DNA of 64,000 nucleotides from Levilactobacillus mulengensis (GTDB lineage: Bacteria > Bacillota > Bacilli > Lactobacillales > Lactobacillaceae), in contig NZ_RHNW01000001.1 in NCBI RefSeq assembly GCF_003946045.1, positions 124,001-188,000 of the forward strand, given 5' to 3'. A program made the position numbers and the translations under genes. The notes under the pieces are model-generated. The model searched no databases. It saw only the letters and a list, made by a program, of their open reading frames with translations, and was not told the origin of the DNA. Below are positions 33,578 through 42,507 of this stretch, in pieces (position 1 is the first letter of the stretch; each line of letters begins with the position of its first letter).

Positions 33578-33740
33578 GGGAGGGTGAAAACTGAGCCGGA
33601 ACGCTGTGGGCGCCGCCTGGAGCCTGAGAAGCGGTCTCCAGGCTTACTTTGAGCCGAAGACCACGTCTCAAAGATAGCAGTTACCTAAGCGGGGAACCCG
33701 CTAAGGTAACTCCCACGGCTGAGCTCATTTTCACCCTCCC
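33578..33740 (-). repeat. Structured intergenic repeat, copy A
   Basis: A perfect 13-bp closing stem pairs 33578-33590 (GGGAGGGTGAAAA) with 33728-33740. Inside are an AGCCG/CGGCT plus GTGGG/CCCAC helix and three hairpins: 33615-33622 with 33636-33643 (GCCTGGAG/CTCCAGGC), 33647-33653 with 33667-33673 (CTTTGAG/CTCAAAG), and 33680-33686 with 33704-33710 (GTTACCT/AGGTAAC) followed by AGCGGG/CCCGCT. Read on the - strand it aligns with copies B, C and D. It lies between topA and xerC. Confidence 0.85.
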
Positions 33741-33845
33741 TGCGGCTAACACTGGTTCAGACCACAGATTGTGGTTTTAGTTGAATGCTTTCGGCGTATC
33801 CAATACGGTGCTGCTGATGTTCAAATATAAATTGGTTTAACGCAA

Positions 33846-33905
33846 ACAGGCTTGCTAGATACCTCCACAACTATGGTGGCGGTATCTAACAAGCCTGTAT
33901 TTTAG
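33846..33905 (+). terminator. Long hairpin, terminator-like, between repeat copies A and B
   Basis: ACAGGCTTG-TAGATACC pairs with GGTATCTA-CAAGCCTGT (33846-33898), with TATTTTAG after it on the + strand. The stem is long and nearly perfect, but the T run is interrupted. No + strand gene precedes it, so it may terminate a transcript from the repeat region or be part of the inserted DNA. Confidence 0.5.
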
Positions 33906-33971
33906 TTTAAAGTTTAAACACTTACGATGAGTCACACAAAATCAATTTAGCCGTCACGATAGCCGGAAGAG

Positions 33972-34126
33972 GCTAAACATGTAGACCTGTGAAGGTGGCG
34001 TTAGGCCGGCGGTTTTCCGGTCTTACGCCACGGCCGGACTTAGAGACCGATGCATTTTCGGGCTCTAAGCCGAACCCGAAGACCGCTCTTTGGCTTCGGG
34101 TGGGCCCCACAGGCGGAATGTTTAGC
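33972..34126 (+). repeat. Structured intergenic repeat, copy B
   Basis: A 9-bp perfect closing stem GCTAAACAT/ATGTTTAGC (33972-33980, 34118-34126) and CCTGTG/CACAGG enclose three hairpins. The first is GTGGCGT/ACGCCAC (33995-34001, 34025-34031). The second is CTTAGAG/CTCTAAG, which corresponds to CTTTGAG/CTCAAAG in the other copies with a paired T-A to A-T swap. The third is ACCCGAAG/CTTCGGGT around GACCGCTCTTTG. It is head-to-head with copy A, just before the topA stop. Confidence 0.8.
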
Positions 34127-34154
34127 ATCTACAGGCGGTAGTGACCAAGCAAAT

Positions 34155-36266
34155 TTATTTTTGTGGGGCTTCTTCGTAGTCGCCGTTGGGGCAGACGATT
34201 TGCACGCCGCCACGAATCTTCTTGGCAACCAAGTAGTGACCATCCTTCGGGCAATCGCGGCCGACTGGCTTGTCCCATGAGACAAAGTCACAGTCGGGGT
34301 AGCGCGAACAACCGTAGAAAATCCGGTTCTTCTTGGACTTGCGCTCGATAACCTCACCCTTATGACAAACGGGACAGGTCACGCCGATTTCCTTAACGAT
34401 TGGCTTGGTGTTGCGGCAATCTGGGAAGCGCGAGCAAGCGTAGAATTTGCCGTAGCGGCCCATCTTGATGACCATTGGGGCGCCACAGATGTCACAGTCA
34501 AAGCCCGCGGGTTCGTCACGGATCTGAATCTTTTCGATGGCGTCTTCCGCGTGGGCCACCTCGGTCGAGAATGGCTTGTAGAAGGTATCAATGACCTTGA
34601 CCCAGTCCTGTTGACCCTCTTCGATCCCATCCAATTCGTGTTCCAAATTGGCGGTAAAGTCGACGTTGACCACGTCTGGGAAGTATTCATTGATGATGCC
34701 ATCAACGATTTCACCCAGTTCAGTGGGTTCAAACCGCCGACCGACCAATTTGACGTAGTACCGGCGTTGAATCGTGTCCAACGTTGGCGCATAGGTCGAT
34801 GGCCGACCCACACCGTTTTCTTCCAGCGCCTTGATCAGGTTGGCTTCGGAATAACGTGCAGGCGGCTGGGTAAAGTGTTGGGCTGGATCCGTCTTGGCCA
34901 AGTTGACTTGGTCACCAATGCTGAGCTCGGGCAGGAGGTTATCCTTTTCCTTGTTATCCTTGTAAATCTTTAAGAACCCTTCGAACTTCATCTTGGACCC
35001 ATTGGAACGGAACGTCACGCCGTTTTGTTCGAGCGTCACGGCCATGGTATCCATGAGGGCGTTGGTCATTTGACTGGCCACGAAGCGGTTCCAGATCAAT
35101 TGGTACAGCCGGAATTGGTCCTTGTTGAGGCGTTCCTTCAGGCTAGCTGGCGTCCGGAACACAGAGGTTGGCCGGATGGCTTCATGGGCGTCTTGGGCCC
35201 CTTCAGGCAGCTTACCCTTGATGGGCTTGGTGGCGGCGTATTCGGCCCCGTATTTTTCGTGAATAAAGGTTGAGGCCTCGTGCTTAGCAATACTGGAAAT
35301 CCGCGTGGAGTCGGTCCGCATATAGGTAATGAGCCCCTGCGTCCCTTCCTTACCCAGGTTGATTCCTTCGTACAGCTGTTGGGCGGCCATCATGGTCTTC
35401 CGGGTTCTGAAATTCAGTTTCCGGTTGGCATCCTGTTGCATGGAGCTGGTGGTAAATGGTGGTTGGGGTGAGCGTTTCCGTTCCTTCCGAACCACGTTGG
35501 TGATGTCAAATTTACCCGTTTTGTCGAGCTTGCCTAAGACTTCTTGCACGGCGGTGTTGTCCTTCAAGCTAGCCTTCTTGCCGTTCAGGCCATAGAAGCT
35601 GGCGCCAAACGTGTGGCGCGCCTTCTTGAAGTCGGCGTCGATGGTCCAGTACTCTTCGGGGATGAAGGCTTTGATTTCCTTTTCCCGTTCGATAATCAGG
35701 GACAGCGCAATGGATTGCACCCGACCGGCACTCAGGCCCTTCTTGACCTTTTTCCAGAGCAGTGGCGAGATGGAATACCCCACCAACCGGTCCAAGATCC
35801 GGCGAGCTTGTTGGGCGTCGACCAGGTTCATGTCGATGGTCCGTGGTGTCTTGAACGCCTCTTTAACGGCGTCCTTGGTGATTTCGTTAAAGGTGACCCG
35901 GTTCTTATCGGTCACGTCTAAGTTCAGGACGTGGGCTAAATGCCAGGCAATGGATTCCCCTTCACGGTCAGGGTCAGATGCAAGGTAAACGGCTTTGGCC
36001 TTCTTGGCCTCGGCGCGTAAGCCCTTGATGACGTCACCCTTACCACGAATGGAAATGTAGTGCGGATCGTAGTTATTTTCAGTATCGACCCCCATCGAAC
36101 TTTTCGGTAGATCGCGCACGTGTCCTAGACTAGGCATGACCTTAAACGTCCGGCCTAAATACTTCTCAATGGTCTTAGCCTTCGCAGGTGATTCAACGAT
36201 GACTAATTTTTTTTGCGGTTTGCGCCGCTTTTTTGTCGTTGATTTTGCTTTTGATGTAGTCGGCAA
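34155..36266 (-). CDS. topA: DNA topoisomerase I
   Basis: 703 residues from a TTG start with GAGGGAG 9 nt upstream; the nearby ATG is out of frame. The Toprim domain begins [18 protein letters not shown] and includes [13 protein letters not shown]. The catalytic tyrosine lies in [13 protein letters not shown]. Three C-terminal zinc ribbons follow: [30 protein letters not shown] and a degenerate one (CPKDGHY-CPNGD). It relaxes negative supercoils. Located between dprA and the repeat region. Confidence 0.98.
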   Translation of the reverse strand: MPTTSKAKSTTKKRRKPQKKLVIVESPAKAKTIEKYLGRTFKVMPSLGHVRDLPKSSMGVDTENNYDPHYISIRGKGDVIKGLRAEAKKAKAVYLASDPDREGESIAWHLAHVLNLDVTDKNRVTFNEITKDAVKEAFKTPRTIDMNLVDAQQARRILDRLVGYSISPLLWKKVKKGLSAGRVQSIALSLIIEREKEIKAFIPEEYWTIDADFKKARHTFGASFYGLNGKKASLKDNTAVQEVLGKLDKTGKFDITNVVRKERKRSPQPPFTTSSMQQDANRKLNFRTRKTMMAAQQLYEGINLGKEGTQGLITYMRTDSTRISSIAKHEASTFIHEKYGAEYAATKPIKGKLPEGAQDAHEAIRPTSVFRTPASLKERLNKDQFRLYQLIWNRFVASQMTNALMDTMAVTLEQNGVTFRSNGSKMKFEGFLKIYKDNKEKDNLLPELSIGDQVNLAKTDPAQHFTQPPARYSEANLIKALEENGVGRPSTYAPTLDTIQRRYYVKLVGRRFEPTELGEIVDGIINEYFPDVVNVDFTANLEHELDGIEEGQQDWVKVIDTFYKPFSTEVAHAEDAIEKIQIRDEPAGFDCDICGAPMVIKMGRYGKFYACSRFPDCRNTKPIVKEIGVTCPVCHKGEVIERKSKKNRIFYGCSRYPDCDFVSWDKPVGRDCPKDGHYLVAKKIRGGVQIVCPNGDYEEAPQK

Positions 36267-36399
36267 AGCACATTACTCCCTCGTTTGATAGGCAACCGGG
36301 CCCTAGCTAGCGGGCTTGCCGGTTCCTATCGACTTGTTTTTACGACGAACAAAAAGTTCGCTAAATTTTTCACTATAATCCCACACATCTTATTTCAAC

Positions 36400-37293
36400 T
36401 TAGGGCAGGTTGTCAACTAAAACTTCTTCTATTATATGTTCAGGTTTCAAGATTGGTTTGGCGCCGGCGAGGATCAACTCGTTGGTACCAACCGAGTTTG
36501 GGTTGTCAAGTGCCCCCGGAATTGCCAAAACATTACGATTTTCTTGCAGGGCGATATTGGCGGTGATCAGACTCCCTGAATGATGGGCCGCCTCGACCAC
36601 CAATGTGCTACGCGTCAGCCCGGCAATAATTCGGTTACGTTCTGGAAAATGGTGTCGGGCTCCGGGGGTCCCCCACGGGTACTCGGAGAAAATCAGTTGA
36701 CTGCGAATCAACTCCGTCATCAAGGCCCGGTTGGTCGCCGGGTAACAGTGATCGAGCCCGGTGCCAATCACGGCAATGGTGTGGCCCCGGTACGCCAAGG
36801 CGGCTTGATGAGCCAACGTGTCCACGCCCTGCGCCAACCCCGACACGAGGCAGATGTGGTGTTGGACCACGTTGGGCAGTAACAATCGCATGGCCGCTAA
36901 GGCGTACGGACTGGGATGCCGTGAGCCGACGACCGCCAGTTGTGGGGCTTGCAGTAGACGCACGTCGCCCAAAAAGTAGAGCGCGACCGGTGGTGCAAAG
37001 GTCTCACGGAGTTGGTCCGGGTACGCGGCGTCCACAATCGTCAAACAGCCAGTATGGGTCAGATTGGTGGTCACCTGCGCAGCAATCGCCGGTGAAAAGA
37101 GTTGGCGCTGGAGCTGCTCGGCCTTGGCCGCCGGTATCGCCATTTCACGGCAAAGTTGGGTCACGGTGGCGGCGGTCATGGTCGTCAGTTCCGGCTGGGC
37201 CTCGACCCACCGCCAGCAGGTCGTTGTCGTTTTGAGGCCGATGCCCGAAATCAATGGTAAGCGCATGAAAAAATCACGAAGTGTCAGTTGCAT
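36400..37293 (-). CDS. dprA: DNA processing protein DprA
   Basis: 297 residues from ATG 37293 with AAAGGAGG upstream; the TTG at 37302 overlaps it. The Rossmann core is clear: LAVVGSRHPSPYALAAM, LVSGLAQGVDTLAHQAAL and ERNRIIAGLTRSTLVVEA, then SGSLITANIALQENRNV. It loads RecA on incoming single-stranded DNA during transformation. Presence suggests a competence pathway may exist, though it is conserved in many non-transformable lactobacilli. In line with rbgA and rnhB upstream. Confidence 0.96.
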   Translation of the reverse strand: MQLTLRDFFMRLPLISGIGLKTTTTCWRWVEAQPELTTMTAATVTQLCREMAIPAAKAEQLQRQLFSPAIAAQVTTNLTHTGCLTIVDAAYPDQLRETFAPPVALYFLGDVRLLQAPQLAVVGSRHPSPYALAAMRLLLPNVVQHHICLVSGLAQGVDTLAHQAALAYRGHTIAVIGTGLDHCYPATNRALMTELIRSQLIFSEYPWGTPGARHHFPERNRIIAGLTRSTLVVEAAHHSGSLITANIALQENRNVLAIPGALDNPNSVGTNELILAGAKPILKPEHIIEEVLVDNLP

Positions 37294-37322
37294 GGTTAGC
37301 AACCTCCTTTTCCCCTTTAGGG

Positions 37323-38108
37323 TTAACTCCGTGATTGGTTCGCAATTATTTTTTGTACGGGCGAAAAAGTTTTTCGATGAATCGGGGTGACCCCGCGTTC
37401 ATCCAAGCCAGCCAAGTGTTCCGCCGTGCCATAGCCGGCATTTTTGGCAAACCCGTAGCCCGGGTACAAATCATCGTAGGTCGCCATCAAATGGTCCCGG
37501 TAGACCTTGGCCACGATACTGGCCGCGGCCACACTGGCACTCTTGGCGTCCCCCTTGATCAGTCGTGTCTGCGGAACGGCCACTGGAATCTGCATGGCGT
37601 CCACGATTAGCTGTTGGGGTACCCGGCCGAGGCCGAGCACGGCCCGTTGCATGGCGACCCGCGTGGCCTGATAAATGTTGATTTGGTCAATCAATTGGGG
37701 ACTGCCGACACCAATACTAACGGCTTCAGCCTGCGCCAAAATCAGGGGGTACAGGCGCTCGCGTTCCTTGGGGGTCAGTTGTTTGGAATCGTTGACCAGC
37801 GGAATATCAAAGTCCTGGGGCAAGATGACGGCGCTGGTGACGACTGGTCCGGCTAAAGGCCCCCGACCGACCTCATCGATACCGGCGACCAGTTCACCCC
37901 GTTCCCAGAACGGCCGCTCGTAGTGTAAGCGGTGTTGAAAGGCCTGTTCTGCGGCCTCAGCCTTCGCTAGCCGGCGTTGAATCTGTTTCAGGAGTAACTG
38001 GGCCCCTTTCCGCGAATCGGCCGCTAATGACGCTAAGCGGGTGTCGTCGGGTGTCGTCACATCAGCCAGCTCGGCCTTGAGGCTGGCCAGACTGGGTTGC
38101 TTAGTCAT
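37323..38108 (-). CDS. rnhB: Ribonuclease HII
   Basis: 261 residues from ATG 38108, overlapping the end of rbgA by 8 nt. The catalytic DEDD residues are visible in [15 protein letters not shown] (D, E), in LIVDAMQIP (D) and in [21 protein letters not shown] (D). It removes ribonucleotides from DNA and RNA primers. A N-terminal extension of about 70 residues precedes the catalytic domain, as in many Bacilli. Confidence 0.96.
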   Translation of the reverse strand: MTKQPSLASLKAELADVTTPDDTRLASLAADSRKGAQLLLKQIQRRLAKAEAAEQAFQHRLHYERPFWERGELVAGIDEVGRGPLAGPVVTSAVILPQDFDIPLVNDSKQLTPKERERLYPLILAQAEAVSIGVGSPQLIDQINIYQATRVAMQRAVLGLGRVPQQLIVDAMQIPVAVPQTRLIKGDAKSASVAAASIVAKVYRDHLMATYDDLYPGYGFAKNAGYGTAEHLAGLDERGVTPIHRKTFSPVQKIIANQSRS

Positions 38109-38964
38109 TGTTAGTGTCACCAGCTTGTGGAGCGCGGTCAAGCGTGAAGCCGCCGATCTTTTTCCGACGGGCGTCGAGGATCAGCCGTTCACTGGCCCGG
38201 TCGTAGTCGTCGCGCATACCAATTTTTTGCGTAATCTTGAGCAGTAAATCCACATCGCTAAGTTCCAGGTCACTGGCGGCCAAGTGGTAACGGTCAAGTA
38301 AGGCCTTTTCGTGGTATTGACGGAAGAAGTTCAAGGCAAAGAGCGCCACGTCATCACTGGCGTAGAGCTTGTCCTTGATGGCGCCGGTCAATGCTAACTT
38401 CTGGGCGGTCTCCTGGTCCTTAAATTTAGGCCACAGAATCCCCGGGGTGTCGAGCAATTCCAGGTGCTTGCTGGAACGCAACCACTGTTGGCCCTTGGTG
38501 ACGCCGGGGGTATCGCCAACTTGGGCGGCCTTGCGTTGCACCAAGTGGTTGAGCAGCGTGGACTTCCCCACGTTAGGCACCCCAACGGTCATAGCCCGCA
38601 TTGGCCGTTCCTTCAGGCCCTTTTCCTTTTCGGCAGCGAGCTTGTCGGCCAAGATACTGGCGGCAATCTTGGTGATCTGTTTAGGGGTCACGTTGGCCCG
38701 GGAATCGATGGCGATGGCCGGTTGTTTCTGGGCACGGTAGTAATTTAACCAGGCCGCGGTTTGTTGGGGGTCAGCCAGGTCTTTTTTGGTCATGATGATC
38801 AGGTGTGGCTTGTCCTTGGCAATCCGGACAACTTCAGGGTTCCGGGATGCGGCGGGAATCCGGGCGTCGACCAGTTCGAAAACGATGTCGACCAGGTGAA
38901 TATTTTCTTCCATTTGCCGAATGGCCTTCGCCATATGGCCGGGGAACCATTGTATTACTGTCAT
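38101..38964 (-). CDS. rbgA: Ribosome biogenesis GTPase RbgA (YlqF)
   Basis: 287 residues, ATG with AAAGGAG upstream. It is a circularly permuted GTPase: the G4-type TKKDL (about 58-62) comes before the P-loop [10 protein letters not shown] (about 128-137) and DTPG. It assists late assembly of the 50S subunit. The order rbgA-rnhB-dprA-topA matches Bacillus and lactobacilli. Confidence 0.97.
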   Translation of the reverse strand: MTVIQWFPGHMAKAIRQMEENIHLVDIVFELVDARIPAASRNPEVVRIAKDKPHLIIMTKKDLADPQQTAAWLNYYRAQKQPAIAIDSRANVTPKQITKIAASILADKLAAEKEKGLKERPMRAMTVGVPNVGKSTLLNHLVQRKAAQVGDTPGVTKGQQWLRSSKHLELLDTPGILWPKFKDQETAQKLALTGAIKDKLYASDDVALFALNFFRQYHEKALLDRYHLAASDLELSDVDLLLKITQKIGMRDDYDRASERLILDARRKKIGGFTLDRAPQAGDTNND

Positions 38965-38989
38965 TGTATTTTCTCCTTTTGTTAGTGAA

Positions 38990-39300
38990 GCGTAGTTGAT
39001 TTTAATGATTAAATTATCGAGTTAAGTGCTTTAAAACATACGGCAATGCTTGACTAGTGAGCACTATGACTAATTATTTATTAGCAAAGAACGTGGTGAA
39101 TTATCTGTCACTAAAAGAATGCCAATTTTGACCAGCTACCCCATCTTACCATTTTTCTGCTCAATTTTAGATAAGGAAGTGACTTACGATAAATAAAATA
39201 ATGAAATGACCCATTTTTTAGATAAGGAAATTTGTAGGCAGAGTGTGGGACTGGGGATATGTTCACGATAATTCTTGGGGATGTGTCTAACTAATTAATC
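38990..39300. other. AT-rich gene-free stretch
   Basis: No credible open reading frame, RNA or repeat was seen. It separates rbgA from the GNAT pair and may include the rbgA promoter region (TTGACT near 39049 on the + strand is probably fortuitous). Confidence 0.4.
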
Positions 39301-39310
39301 GGTCCTACCT

Positions 39311-39350
39311 AAAAAGCCCTCGAATTGGATTTGCTCCAATTCGAGGGGGG
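39311..39350 (-). terminator. Strong hairpin terminator
   Basis: CCCTCGAATTGGA pairs with TCCAATTCGAGGG, with TTTTT on the - strand. It is 133 nt past the GNAT gene, a second terminator behind the one at 39419. Confidence 0.8.
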
Positions 39351-39418
39351 TACTTCAAAATTAATTTTTTAACATCATTTAATTCGCGGACCAAGCAAAG
39401 CGGTGCCAATAGTAAACT

Positions 39419-39449
39419 AAAAGACACATCCATTTGACGTGTCTTTTTT
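39419..39449. terminator. Terminator after the GNAT gene
   Basis: AAAAGACAC (39419-39427) pairs with GTGTCTTTT (39439-39447), giving A and T tails on both sides. Confidence 0.75.
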
Positions 39450-39482
39450 ATCCACACTTTAACTTTGATAAAGTTACTTTTA

Positions 39483-40172
39483 CTATCCCTCGATATCGAA
39501 TAATAATGAGTCTTCCAACATTTTACGTAACTTAGCATCATCCTCGGATTCAGAATCTGAATTAATGTTTAGTTGCTTAGCCAATTGTTTTGTATCTAAG
39601 GCCAATGGTGTTAAAATTTTCGATTCCTGCGTAGGCGAATATTTAATAAATCCAAACTTCGTATAGAAACCAATTGCTGGATGTAAGGCATCTAATGTTA
39701 TTAGAGTTGCCCCAACTAACGGTACCAATTGCCAATAGACATTTAGCAGCAGTTGTAAGAAAAGCACCCTGCCATATTTCTTATTCTGATACTTACGATT
39801 CACCGCCACAAAGGGAACATCTACACATGAGAATCCTGTGTTAGTACTATTCCCAACCAAATTGTGTTCCTTGCGATAACCCTTAGCCACTTTAGTACTA
39901 CTCATTTGAATTGTATAGTAGCCAATAACATCAGTATCATTGTACATGACATACGTCGCGGCATCATTACTGTTATCCTCATATGCGGCTAACAATTGAC
40001 CGTTTAGGTGCTCATACTGCATGCCCAATTTATAAATTGTACCGGGATCTAGCTGACAACCATTATCGCTGGCCGGGGTACAATCAAATTTGACACACAT
40101 CTCTCGTGAGATACCATCTTGCTTAACCAATTGTAAGTTGTCAATCTCAAAGCTTCTACCGTGTAGTTCCAT
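39483..40172 (-). CDS. GNAT-fold acetyltransferase, putative toxin of a TA-like pair
   Basis: 229 residues, start overlapping the upstream gene by 17 nt. The GNAT core is visible near residues 75-170: DTDVIGYYTIQ, VDVPFVAVNRKYQNKKYGRVLF (the acetyl-CoA loop is degenerate, NKKYGR) and FYTKFGFIKY. Flanking segments are unlike housekeeping GNATs. Codon use and AT content differ from the neighbours, pointing to horizontal acquisition. GNAT toxins such as TacT and AtaT acetylate aminoacyl-tRNA; they are usually encoded downstream of a small antitoxin, as here. The assignment as toxin is contextual. Confidence 0.65.
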   Translation of the reverse strand: MELHGRSFEIDNLQLVKQDGISREMCVKFDCTPASDNGCQLDPGTIYKLGMQYEHLNGQLLAAYEDNSNDAATYVMYNDTDVIGYYTIQMSSTKVAKGYRKEHNLVGNSTNTGFSCVDVPFVAVNRKYQNKKYGRVLFLQLLLNVYWQLVPLVGATLITLDALHPAIGFYTKFGFIKYSPTQESKILTPLALDTKQLAKQLNINSDSESEDDAKLRKMLEDSLLFDIEG

Positions 40173-40371
40173 TTAAGATCTCTAATCTCGCTCGTAAACT
40201 TAATTTTTTTGATCGTGGTTTAATAAGATTCAAATTTACACCAGCTGAGATATTAGAAAAAGTTTGTTTAGCTTTATCGGCAGCAGCAATATTTTGAGGG
40301 GTGTTTGGGTTGGTGATGGCGTCATGTTCAGTATCTGTCATAATAATTTCTCGCGTTATTAAACTACTCAT
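40156..40371 (-). CDS. Small upstream partner of the GNAT protein, putative antitoxin
   Basis: 71 residues from ATG 40371 with AAGGTG upstream; GTG 40383 and ATG 40338 are alternatives. The N-terminal half is acidic/polar (MTDTEHDAITNPNTPQ), the C-terminal half basic (IKPRSKKLSLRARLEIL). I do not recognise a DNA-binding domain such as ribbon-helix-helix. The position before an overlapping GNAT gene and the palindromes at its promoter fit an autoregulating antitoxin. Confidence 0.5.
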   Translation of the reverse strand: MSSLITREIIMTDTEHDAITNPNTPQNIAAADKAKQTFSNISAGVNLNLIKPRSKKLSLRARLEILNGTTR

Positions 40372-40404
40372 AAAACCACTCACCTTCTTCTCTTAAATTA
40401 AGTC

Positions 40405-40460
40405 AGGAGTATCACTCCTAGTATCTAGGTTAGTATACGATAGATATAGGTGGTTTTCAA
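40405..40460 (-). promoter_or_regulatory. Promoter and overlapping palindromes of the GNAT pair
   Basis: On the - strand TTGAAA (40460-40455) and TATACT (40437-40432) are 17 nt apart. Two adjacent palindromes follow over the transcription start: CCTAG-TAT-CTAGG (40416-40428) and AGGAGT-ATC-ACTCCT (40405-40419). This is the layout of an autorepressed toxin-antitoxin operon. Confidence 0.6.
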
Positions 40461-40631
40461 GCTGAATGGGCTGGCTACAGGCCCCCTTTTGAGCAGTTTA
40501 CAATAAAAGGTCTCTGCTGCTAGTCAAGCCATAGTGATGATGACCTTCCATACTAATTTAGAATTGAATTATTGACATCAGCTTGTGACAATATTTAGTA
40601 TAAGATGTTTTTTATGCAAAAAAGTGTCACA

Positions 40632-40655
40632 AAAAAGCCCGCAACAACGGGCTTC
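40632..40655 (-). terminator. Terminator of the degV-ypmR-ypmS-yozE operon
   Basis: AAGCCCG pairs with CGGGCTT, followed by T6 on the - strand. Confidence 0.85.
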
Positions 40656-40667
40656 CTGACAAACCGA

Positions 40668-40889
40668 TTAAGCTAATGCCGCCAGGTACAGCTGCCAAGC
40701 ATCATCAAAAATGGTCATGGATGGCAGGTACGGGGCGTTTTCTTCTAAATACTTGGACAAGGGATCAAATTCCGTCTCCTGCTTGGGAAACGAGCTATCC
40801 AGAAAGGCATTGTTGGCAAAGCTGGCCACGGGATCGTAGCTCTCTGGATTACGTTGGGTCATTAGAAATTGATAAAACGTTTTGGGCAT
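40668..40889 (-). CDS. YozE family (UPF0346) protein
   Basis: 73 residues, ATG with AAGGAGG upstream. Family pattern: [33 protein letters not shown] is spread over the first half, ending [11 protein letters not shown]. It is a small four-helix SAM-like fold protein of unknown role. It starts 11 nt after the upstream ypmS gene; last in its operon. Confidence 0.88.
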   Translation of the reverse strand: MPKTFYQFLMTQRNPESYDPVASFANNAFLDSSFPKQETEFDPLSKYLEENAPYLPSMTIFDDAWQLYLAALA

Positions 40890-40900
40890 AGGGCCCCTCC

Positions 40901-41500
40901 TTAGTTCTTGGGAATCCGCGCTTGGAAGACAAACTTTCCGGCACCGGACAGGTCGATCTTCTTGGCGGCAAAGGACAATTTCTTCCCGTTGCCGATGGCG
41001 GTCAGATGCAGGGTAATGGTTTCATTTCCGGTATCCATGGCCACCCATTTCGGCAGTGGGTAGTTCTTCGCGATGTAGTTCATGACGAAGGTGATCGGCA
41101 CGGGTAAGGACCCGACCGACAGCTTCTCCGCCTTCAGTTGGACGTCTCCTGAGGATAACACGGTTGGCTTTAAGAGTAAAACGAAATTCACGTTTGCCCC
41201 CAAAACCTGGGTGGAGCCGGTAATCATAGCGTGATCCGAGACCTGGAACCGGTATTTAACGGCCGAATTTTTCAGGGACTTGTTCACGTAGTAATCGGCT
41301 AAGGCGTTCACTTGTTTCTTGTTTAAATCAACGTTGATGTTGGTCGTATCCTTGGTGACCTTGGCCGTGGAGTCGATCTGGGTCGATGAAAAGGCCTTGA
41401 CTCCCACGGTGACAGCGGTCACTAACAGAATGGCGACCAGGGCGATGAACCCCCACTTCCACCAGTTACGGGAAGTTTGTGGGGCGGCGTGACGTTGCAT
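40901..41500 (-). CDS. ypmS: YpmS-type DUF2140 membrane-anchored protein
   Basis: 199 residues, ATG with AAGGAGG upstream. One membrane helix near residues 13-33 ([20 protein letters not shown]) is followed by an extracellular beta-rich domain of about 160 residues. Family patterns include [10 protein letters not shown] and [17 protein letters not shown]. It is encoded directly after the SGNH hydrolase, as ypmR-ypmS in Bacillus. Its function is not established; a lipid-related role has been suggested by context. Confidence 0.85.
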   Translation of the reverse strand: MQRHAAPQTSRNWWKWGFIALVAILLVTAVTVGVKAFSSTQIDSTAKVTKDTTNINVDLNKKQVNALADYYVNKSLKNSAVKYRFQVSDHAMITGSTQVLGANVNFVLLLKPTVLSSGDVQLKAEKLSVGSLPVPITFVMNYIAKNYPLPKWVAMDTGNETITLHLTAIGNGKKLSFAAKKIDLSGAGKFVFQARIPKN

Positions 41501-41513
41501 AGATGGTTCCTCC

Positions 41514-42440
41514 TTACTTCATCAGCCATTGCTGGTGAGCTTGCATTTGTTTGAACGCGTAACGGGTCATGAGGCGGTAGCCCTTGGCATTCGGGTGAAA
41601 ATGGTCGGCCGGTGACAGGTAGTCGTTCAGCTCGTCACTGGCATTGCTGGCCAGAATCAACTCTTGAAGACTAGCCGTTGAAATTTTCCCGTTGTTTGAT
41701 TTTTTCGCGTCGTGCTTGAGTTTGGCCTGCTGGATGATCGACTTGTACTGCCCCACGGACAACGCATGGTTGATATCGACCATGTAGAGGTCGTCGAAGC
41801 TAGTGGCCGTCTTCTTGGTAGCCTTGTTCCAGTCGTTCACGGCGTTCGTGACCTGCTGGATATCCGCAAAGTACACGTAGATGGGATTATAGATGCTGTA
41901 CAGGAAAATGGGGGCGTGGCCGTTGTACTGTCGCACGGTGCTCAGCAGGTGCTTCAACTTCTGCTGGTAGGCGCCCTCGGCCGTGTCGAGGTGAGCGTTT
42001 AATTTATTCTGCTGGTTGATGGTCACATTTTTCGTCAGCGTTTGGAGTAAATCGTTGCCACCGACCGTCATGACGATGGCGTTGGCCTTTTTAAGCTGAG
42101 TCTGTTGTTCCTGGCTGTTGACCAGGCGTTTTTCAATCTGATCACTCCGGTCGCCGGACTTGCCAAAGTTGTGCATGACGACCTTGACCTGGTCCTTGTC
42201 GTGGATCATCGCCTTGAGTCGACCGGTATAGCCGCCGTCCTTCTCCTGGTCCCCGACCCCCTCGGTCAGCGAGTCCCCCAAAGCGACGACGCGCACGGTG
42301 GCCCGCTTAGTGCTCCGCGGGGCCGTAGTCGTGTTGTGGGTCGTTCGCGCACCGGGATGCCAGTACGTCAGCGCCGCTAGCACGATCAGGACGAGGAGTA
42401 AGGTCACCCCAATAATCTTACTGAGATTCTTAAATTTCAT
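41514..42440 (-). CDS. ypmR: SGNH/GDSL hydrolase lipase-like protein (YpmR)
   Basis: 308 residues from ATG 42440 behind GGGGGA; an earlier start at 42491 precedes the site. A membrane anchor or signal lies near residues 10-28. SGNH blocks: I ALGDSLTEGVGD, II GKSGDRSDQ, III VGGNDLL, V SPADHFHPNAKGY (catalytic D and H). Extracellular esterase or lipase. Follows degV by 67 nt. Confidence 0.9.
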   Translation of the reverse strand: MKFKNLSKIIGVTLLLVLIVLAALTYWHPGARTTHNTTTAPRSTKRATVRVVALGDSLTEGVGDQEKDGGYTGRLKAMIHDKDQVKVVMHNFGKSGDRSDQIEKRLVNSQEQQTQLKKANAIVMTVGGNDLLQTLTKNVTINQQNKLNAHLDTAEGAYQQKLKHLLSTVRQYNGHAPIFLYSIYNPIYVYFADIQQVTNAVNDWNKATKKTATSFDDLYMVDINHALSVGQYKSIIQQAKLKHDAKKSNNGKISTASLQELILASNASDELNDYLSPADHFHPNAKGYRLMTRYAFKQMQAHQQWLMK

Positions 42441-42507
42441 TTCGTGGTTCCCCCTATAGCTAAAAGAAAAAAGGGTGTGGCGTGCGGCCACCCCTTTCCA
42501 GTTGACG

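Noticed and set aside
33480-33671. - strand open frame across repeat copy A
   Set aside because: It is created by the structured repeat, has no start signal and no similarity to a protein family.
34362-35921. Long + strand open frames opposite topA
   Set aside because: They are antisense shadows of a strongly conserved gene with no ribosome binding sites or family features.
39305-39541. - strand frame extending from the GNAT gene through two terminators
   Set aside because: It runs through terminator hairpins and in a different frame from the GNAT protein.
40569-40600. TTGACA with possible -10 on the + strand between the GNAT pair and yozE
   Set aside because: No + strand gene follows and the downstream sequence is the terminator and body of a - strand operon; probably fortuitous.
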